A stretch of 9,463 nucleotides of DNA from positions 1 through 9,463 of the forward strand of contig JAFWCP010000190.1 in assembly GCA_017536845.1 (NCBI GenBank). Direction: 5' to 3'. This DNA is from Solobacterium sp. (GTDB taxonomy: Bacteria; Bacillota_I; Bacilli_A; Erysipelotrichales; Erysipelotrichaceae). The notes beneath the pieces are model-generated. The model saw only the letters and a program-made list of their open reading frames with translations, was not told the DNA's origin and did not search any database. Numbering within the stretch: the first letter of the stretch is position 1; the number at the start of each line of letters is the position of its first letter. Below, one piece after another: positions 5,336-9,463 of the stretch. The translations under genes were made by a program, and so were the position numbers.

Positions 5336-8197
5336 TTACTGCATGATGCCGGTCAGCTCATCAAAGAAGTATTCCTTCCCATCGATGACATGCTTTCCCT
5401 TGCACATGGCACCGGTCATCTTGTCATAGTAGTAGAAGCCTTCATCGCAGGCGTACCATCCCTTGATCATTCTTCCATAGTGATCATAGCGCACCCACTT
5501 GCCCGGGGTATCGCCGATTGTTTCGGTGGCATAGATATACTGCAGCCAGACTTCCTTGTCTCTGGCGACCGCGCCGTTGTTGTTGGCGTCCAGCCAGTAC
5601 CAGTTGTCAGAATGCGGATCATAGATCTCTCTGCCTCTTTCGATCTTGCTGTACTGCGTATCCCAGATATTCTGCGGGTCGCCGTACTGCCCCTGCTGCT
5701 TTCCGTTTTCGAACCAGTAGATATCAGAACCGTCATACATCTCGATCTCGTTTCCTTCACCATCCTTGAAACCGGTGTAGAGTTCCGGTTCTTCGGTCGG
5801 TTCGGGTTCTTTTTCAGCAACCGTCAGTGTTGTTTCAGCATATCCATCTTCAAAGCGGAAGCGGATGGTGTGCTCGCCTTCCTCCAGGTCCCTGACATAT
5901 TCCTTGATCAGGGTCATGGATTCATCGGTTGCGGTATAGGAATCCAGTTCCACCTTGACGCCGTCCACAAGGATGTCCCTCAGGGTGACTTCATCTGCAT
6001 CTGTTTCAAATGTCAGAGCGGTTTCACTGCCTGGCTCGACTGTCTGGTCAGCACCTAGTGTAACCGTGTAGACTTCTTCATCAACAATCTGGTTGTCGGT
6101 CTTCAGAAGGTGCAGCTGGCCGCCGTAGAACGGGTTGGCAGTGGTGATATACATTCCCTTGTCGGTCGGGACAAAACGCAGGCCGCCGTAGTTGTAACGG
6201 TCGCCGAAGCCGTCATTGGTAACGGTTTCCCAGTTGACGCCGTCTCTGGAGCGGACTTTGTCAAAGCCCCAGGTGTCTTTCCTGATCTTGTTCGAAACCT
6301 CCACATACATCTGCATGCCGGCAAAATCAATGCTGTTGTAGATTTCCTTCAGCCGGTTGGTCAGATCATCGATCGTCCCAAACAGCGCGGCAAGGATTTC
6401 CGCCAGCCTGGCGTTGATTTCTTCCCAGTTGATGGAAGGTTCAGTTTCTTCATCGCCTTCATCCATCAGGCTGAAGCCGTTTTCTCTCTGCACAGCCATG
6501 CGTACCAGCGCTGCATCATCCTGGTTCAGCCCGTTTTCAAGGTCTTCTTTCAGGTCTTCGGACGCATTCAGCAGGTTGGCAAGGAAATCCGAATACTGTT
6601 CCAGGAAAGCCCGGATGGTTTCTTCATTGACATCCATCTCATTGATTTCCAGCATCATTTCCTGCAGCGTCTTCATCTCTTCGGTAAAGGCTTCCAGATA
6701 TTCATTGCCTTCGCCTTCATCATCCTTTGCCGTGAGCTTCTGAATGAGCTTTGTGATGTAGTTCAGCTGTTCTTCCCATTCTTCCGCCGTCATCCTGAAC
6801 AGCGAGCCGTTGGAAACTCTTGTCAGATAGTTATAGATGACCGCACTGTCCATTGTGGAAACATAGAAGTATCCGTCATAGTCCATGGACTTCCAGACAT
6901 ACTCGTTGGTTGTGCCTTCCATCAGTTCCGTAAAGCCGTACATTTCCTCGAACTGTCCGGTTTCGTTGTCCATCCGCCAAAGTCTCTGAGGATGGTTCAG
7001 CGAGTTGTACAGCGGTGTGATGTAGGTGGAAAGGTCAAGGTGGAAATCACCGTTCATCATTCCCATCATCATCGCCAGCATGCCTTTGATCCCCTGCAGT
7101 TCGGCCGAAATCGTATGGTCGATGTCATAGGCATATAGGTGGCCCTTGAAGCTGCCGAGAGCGCCGACAACGGAAGAATAGCCGGAGTTGCCTTCGACAT
7201 ATCCATCAGGTTCATAGTCATGCAGGCCGAGGTTGTTGAGCCCGTTGTGCCGGCCGGCCACTTCTTCCCAGTACCAGCCGTATTCATTGGCTGCTTCTTC
7301 GCCTTCTGCCGGATGGCCTCTGTAGATGACAAAACCATTGGTATTGGGAATTGTCGCATACAGGTAGCCGCCGAAGGAAATCATATCCCAGAATGGTGAG
7401 CCGGCTGCCGCTCCGACAAAACCGTCATACGGATATTCTCCGAAATCACGATAGTCCGCCACTCTGTGCCAGACGGTATCATCTTCTTGATCCTTGCGCA
7501 GGACGGCCAGTCTGACCGCGCCGGCATCTTCTTCCGAGAACAGTTCATAGGATGTATCGGTGCCGGCGAAGTAGAGGTCGCCTTCATATACCGCATTGGC
7601 GCGTACGCTGGCGCCTTCGCCGGTTGTATAGACAGTTGTCACAACATCATTTTCATCAACCTTGACGATGGATGCCGGTTCTGCCGCAGCCCCAACGTAG
7701 GTTGCGAAATACAGGTCATCTTCATACTTGACCACATGGCGGAAGCTGACCCCGTAAGGTGCTTCGTAGATGACTGTCTGTTCGAGTGTGTCCTTGTTGA
7801 CTTTAACGATGGAACCGCCGCTTTCCTTGGTCGGGTGCGGGACTTCGCCGTTTGTCACGACGTCTACCGCGTCCCACACGGTTTCCGAATCCATGGCACC
7901 GGAAGCCACCAGCGCAGATTCCAGATAGACCTGGATGACAACGCCGACGGTGTTGTGCCATGTGCCGATGTAGAGGTCATCGCCCCTTTCGGCAATGGAC
8001 CAGAGATAGCCGACTTCCCGGTCGCCGCCGACCGTCAGGCCGTCCGCTTCACGCTGGCCATGGTCCGGATTGGAAAGCTTTTCCACGGTGAATGCTGCGT
8101 CTTCGGTTTCTTCCTCTGCGTGGACGGGAACCATCCCGGCACACAGAGAAAGAACAAGACCTGCCGCAGCAAATCTGTTCAGATACTTCTTTGACAT
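5336..8197 (-). CDS. Secreted beta-propeller protein with C-terminal cell-wall-binding repeats
   Basis: Complete 953-residue protein. The ATG at 8197 has an AGGGGG ribosome binding site. Residues 1-27 are a signal peptide (basic start, hydrophobic core 9-23, cleavage after VHA); the Cys at 19 does not sit in a lipobox. Seven segments of the type GDDLYIGTW recur near residues 67, 154, 201, 271, 346, 437 and 672, suggesting a seven-bladed propeller. Before the last one lie an Asp-box-like SRDGVNW (650-656) and DGFGDRYNYGG, then GMYITTANPFYGG, a signature I recall from exported propellers. A mostly helical, acidic insertion (about 464-633) splits blades six and seven. An Ig-like segment (about 709-795), a PEPTEEPE linker and a WYWLD...GW region lead to choline-binding-type repeats at 898-953. 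It is probably wall-associated and binds, or possibly cleaves, a glycan; no catalytic residues can be assigned. It is transcribed alone. Confidence 0.92.
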   Translation of the reverse strand: MSKKYLNRFAAAGLVLSLCAGMVPVHAEEETEDAAFTVEKLSNPDHGQREADGLTVGGDREVGYLWSIAERGDDLYIGTWHNTVGVVIQVYLESALVASGAMDSETVWDAVDVVTNGEVPHPTKESGGSIVKVNKDTLEQTVIYEAPYGVSFRHVVKYEDDLYFATYVGAAAEPASIVKVDENDVVTTVYTTGEGASVRANAVYEGDLYFAGTDTSYELFSEEDAGAVRLAVLRKDQEDDTVWHRVADYRDFGEYPYDGFVGAAAGSPFWDMISFGGYLYATIPNTNGFVIYRGHPAEGEEAANEYGWYWEEVAGRHNGLNNLGLHDYEPDGYVEGNSGYSSVVGALGSFKGHLYAYDIDHTISAELQGIKGMLAMMMGMMNGDFHLDLSTYITPLYNSLNHPQRLWRMDNETGQFEEMYGFTELMEGTTNEYVWKSMDYDGYFYVSTMDSAVIYNYLTRVSNGSLFRMTAEEWEEQLNYITKLIQKLTAKDDEGEGNEYLEAFTEEMKTLQEMMLEINEMDVNEETIRAFLEQYSDFLANLLNASEDLKEDLENGLNQDDAALVRMAVQRENGFSLMDEGDEETEPSINWEEINARLAEILAALFGTIDDLTNRLKEIYNSIDFAGMQMYVEVSNKIRKDTWGFDKVRSRDGVNWETVTNDGFGDRYNYGGLRFVPTDKGMYITTANPFYGGQLHLLKTDNQIVDEEVYTVTLGADQTVEPGSETALTFETDADEVTLRDILVDGVKVELDSYTATDESMTLIKEYVRDLEEGEHTIRFRFEDGYAETTLTVAEKEPEPTEEPELYTGFKDGEGNEIEMYDGSDIYWFENGKQQGQYGDPQNIWDTQYSKIERGREIYDPHSDNWYWLDANNNGAVARDKEVWLQYIYATETIGDTPGKWVRYDHYGRMIKGWYACDEGFYYYDKMTGAMCKGKHVIDGKEYFFDELTGIMQ
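5339..5506 (-). repeat. Cell-wall-binding (choline-binding-type) repeats
   Basis: Residues 898-953, ending the protein, show repeats of about 20 residues with aromatic and glycine spacing: KWVRYDHYGRMIKGW, FYYYDKMTGAMCKG and KEYFFDELTGIMQ. This matches the CW_binding pattern (Y-x-F/Y-D-x-x-T/Y-G-x-M-x-x-G) used to hold proteins on choline or other wall polymers. Two cysteines (C917, C932) are uncommon for such repeats. Confidence 0.75.
6299..6808 (-). other. Acidic helical insertion within the propeller
   Basis: Residues about 464-633 lie between propeller segments six and seven and are dominated by E, K, L, M and N in helix-like spacing, for example WEEQLNYITKLIQKL, FTEEMKTLQEMMLEI and INARLAEILAALFG. 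They lack the LY-[IFAV]-[GAS]-T strands seen on both sides, so they probably form a helical bundle or coiled coil projecting from the propeller. Confidence 0.6.
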
Positions 8198-8203
8198 AGT
8201 TAA

Positions 8204-8209
8204 CCCCCT
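8204..8209 (-). promoter_or_regulatory. Ribosome binding site of the propeller protein gene
   Basis: Minus-strand AGGGGG, six bases before the ATG at 8197. It supports this start over later in-frame Met codons, as does the signal peptide that begins here. Confidence 0.7.
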
Positions 8210-8219
8210 GATGTTTTAT

Positions 8220-8260
8220 ATTATACATAATCTATATTTTAAAAGAAATTGAAAATCCAA
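8220..8260 (-). promoter_or_regulatory. Probable promoter region of the propeller protein gene
   Basis: This minus-strand AT-rich stretch has two candidate -10 elements. TATAGA (8231-8236) has TTGGAT (8255-8260) 18 bases upstream. TATAAT (8220-8225) is a perfect -10 but has only TTTCTT near -35 and would give a leader of about 16 bases. I favour the first, without certainty. Confidence 0.35.
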
Positions 8261-8332
8261 ATTTCTCATACGCAAGCCCGGAAAAATGCTGCTGTCAGAG
8301 TTGTACCATTGCCGTAAAAAACTCTCCTGCAA

Positions 8333-8346
8333 TGTAAGCGCTAACG
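8333..8346 (+). promoter_or_regulatory. cre-like operator 2 (CcpA / LacI-family site)
   Basis: TGTAAGCGCTAACG matches 13 of 14 positions of the cre consensus TGWAARCGYTWNCW. It lies in the divergent region, centred about 65 bases upstream of the predicted permease transcription start and about 100 bases upstream of the minus-strand promoter region. An upstream position like this fits activation of the permease as well as, or better than, repression. Which gene it serves is unknown. Confidence 0.55.
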
Positions 8347-8369
8347 TTATTCTTCGTATGAAAAACACC

Positions 8370-8398
8370 TTTACATTTATCACTTGTTAGATTAGAAT
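8370..8398 (+). promoter_or_regulatory. Sigma-A promoter of the uracil permease gene
   Basis: TTTACA (8370-8375), a 17-base spacer and TAGAAT (8393-8398): five of six matches at each element with ideal spacing. Transcription would start near 8405, leaving a leader of about 22 bases, too short for a riboswitch or attenuator. Confidence 0.7.
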
Positions 8399-8410
8399 TC
8401 TGCGGAAAAA

Positions 8411-8416
8411 AGGGGG
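8411..8416 (+). promoter_or_regulatory. Ribosome binding site of the uracil permease gene
   Basis: AGGGGG ten bases before the ATG at 8427, preceded by an A-rich run. The spacing is slightly long but it is the only Shine-Dalgarno in reach. Confidence 0.6.
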
Positions 8417-8426
8417 TTTCTGAATT

Positions 8427-9463
8427 ATGAAACTGGTTTACAAAGTCGAAGACAGACCGCAGACTAGTCAGCTTGTTGTTTTCGCATTCCAGCAGGTACT
8501 CGCCATCATGGCTGCCACCATCGCCGTCCCGATGATCATCGGCAACGGCATGAGCACAGCTGCCGCTTTATTCGGTGCCGGTGTCGGGACACTTGTCTAT
8601 ATTTTCTTTACTCAGTCGAAGAGCCCTGTTTTCCTGGGTTCTTCTTTTGCGTTCCTTGGCTCCATGGCAGCCGCCTTCGCCGGCGCTGTCAGCGCCCAGG
8701 CCGGCTTTGCCGGACTCCTGATCGGTGCCATCTTCGCGGGCCTTGTCTATGTCGTCTTTGCGCTGGTCATCCGCAGCATCGGCGTTGACTGGGTCAACAG
8801 ACTCATGCCGCCGGTTGTCATCGGCCCGACCGTTGCCATCATCGGCCTTTCCCTGGCCGGCAATGCTGTCGGCGACCTGCAGAAATCCAGCGTGACCGGT
8901 GAGCCGACCCAGTGGGCCATCCTGTGCGGCATCATCGCCCTGCTGGCAACCATGCTGGCAAGCACCTACGGCAAGAAAACAGCCAAGCTGATCCCTTTTA
9001 TCATCGGCATCCTGGCCGGCTATGCGGCCGCGGCTGTTCTGACCATCATCGGCAATGCCACCGGCAATGCCGCCATGCAGATTACAAGCTTTGCTTCGAT
9101 TACCGCCCTGTGGGAAAACGGCATCACCCTGAAGACATTCATCTCCATACCCGACTTCACCTTCCTGCATGCCATCAAAGGCTTTAAAGAACTGACGCCG
9201 GGCTACATCGCCACCATTGCAACAGCGTATATTCCCGTTGCCCTGGTCGTCTTTGCCGAACACATTGCCGACCACAAGAACATCTCTTCCGTTATTGAAA
9301 GAGACCTGCTTGCCGATCCGGGCCTGGACAGGACCCTGCTGGGTGACGGCGTCGGTTCCATGGTTGGTGCCTTCTTCGGCGGCTGCCCGAACACGACATA
9401 CGGCGAATCGGTTGCCTGTGTTGCCATCACCAGAAATGCTTCCGTTGCGACCATCAAGGTTGC
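8427..9463 (+). CDS. Uracil-xanthine permease family protein, uracil permease-like (NCS2), 3' end beyond the window
   Basis: The first 345 codons of a polytopic inner-membrane transporter; the usual length is about 430 residues, so roughly the last fifth is missing. It resembles UraA/PyrP uracil:proton symporters, which import uracil for pyrimidine salvage. Supporting segments are QQVLAIMAATIAVP in the first membrane helix, GSSFAFLGSM (71-80) in the third, MPPVVIGPTVAIIGLSLAG (127-145), AEHIADHKN with E278, and GGCPNTTYGES with E327. E278 and E327 match the two uracil-binding glutamates of E. coli UraA (E241 and E290, from published work as I recall it). The TYGE signature favours uracil over xanthine or urate, whose carriers usually differ here. 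It has its own promoter, diverges from the propeller gene and is visibly richer in G+C than the VWA gene. Confidence 0.92.
   Translation, partial: MKLVYKVEDRPQTSQLVVFAFQQVLAIMAATIAVPMIIGNGMSTAAALFGAGVGTLVYIFFTQSKSPVFLGSSFAFLGSMAAAFAGAVSAQAGFAGLLIGAIFAGLVYVVFALVIRSIGVDWVNRLMPPVVIGPTVAIIGLSLAGNAVGDLQKSSVTGEPTQWAILCGIIALLATMLASTYGKKTAKLIPFIIGILAGYAAAAVLTIIGNATGNAAMQITSFASITALWENGITLKTFISIPDFTFLHAIKGFKELTPGYIATIATAYIPVALVVFAEHIADHKNISSVIERDLLADPGLDRTLLGDGVGSMVGAFFGGCPNTTYGESVACVAITRNASVATIKV

Noticed and set aside
6110..7138. Long plus-strand open frame (342 codons) opposite the propeller gene, with others in the same frame at 5291-6058 and 7466-8194
   Set aside because: All three lie codon-on-codon against the minus-strand gene. 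They stay open only because that gene rarely uses TTA, CTA and TCA. They lack good ribosome binding sites and read as Cys/His/Arg-rich non-protein sequence.
8117..8197. Lipoprotein signal in the propeller protein (Cys at residue 19)
   Set aside because: The residue before the Cys is Leu, not Gly, Ala or Ser, and a standard cleavage site (VHA) follows; the protein is anchored by C-terminal wall-binding repeats.
8198..8426. Purine riboswitch or PyrR attenuator before the permease
   Set aside because: The predicted transcript leader is only about 22 bases and I see no conserved riboswitch core or PyrR-binding loop. A six-base inverted repeat (AGAGTT/AACTCT at 8297-8325) lies upstream of the promoter.
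8568..9275. Minus-strand open frame of 235 codons opposite the permease
   Set aside because: The sense strand encodes an unmistakable NCS2 permease with promoter and RBS. The antisense product is a Gly/Asp/Gln-rich artefact of GCC, GGC and ATC codons.

Overview
The window looks like chromosomal DNA of a Gram-positive gut-type Firmicute (Bacillota; a Lachnospiraceae- or Erysipelotrichaceae-like organism is my guess). The reasons are strong AGGAG/AGGGGG ribosome binding sites, CcpA-type cre operators, and two exported proteins built from domains common in gut Firmicutes: C-HxH-C modules, a CHAP-like fold, a VWA domain and choline-binding-type cell-wall repeats. The genus cannot be fixed from the sequence.

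Layout. Positions 1-4863 (minus strand) hold the first 1621 codons of a giant exported, multidomain VWA surface protein; its C-terminus lies outside the left edge. Positions 4864-5335 are intergenic and carry the RBS and a candidate promoter for the VWA gene, a cre-like operator beside a 12-bp palindrome, and a rho-independent terminator plus a second hairpin belonging to the next gene. Positions 5336-8197 (minus strand) encode a complete 953-residue secreted protein: signal peptide, a probable seven-bladed beta-propeller with a long helical insertion, an Ig-like segment and C-terminal cell-wall-binding repeats. Positions 8198-8426 are a divergent control region with a second cre-like operator and a good sigma-A promoter. 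From 8427 to the right edge (plus strand) runs a uracil permease of the NCS2 family, cut by the window end.

How they fit together. The two minus-strand genes are separate transcription units, because a terminator lies between them, but both make exported proteins suited to binding. The propeller protein should sit on the cell wall through its C-terminal repeats. The VWA protein has an intact metal-binding MIDAS site and probably acts as an adhesin, with an attachment signal expected beyond the window. The permease is a housekeeping pyrimidine-uptake gene with no evident functional link. The most unusual points are the CHAP-like domain of the VWA protein, which seems to have lost its catalytic cysteine; its three tandem C-HxH-C modules; the helical insertion in the propeller; and the two cre-like sites on either side of the propeller gene. 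I see no mobile element, CRISPR array, tRNA or rRNA.
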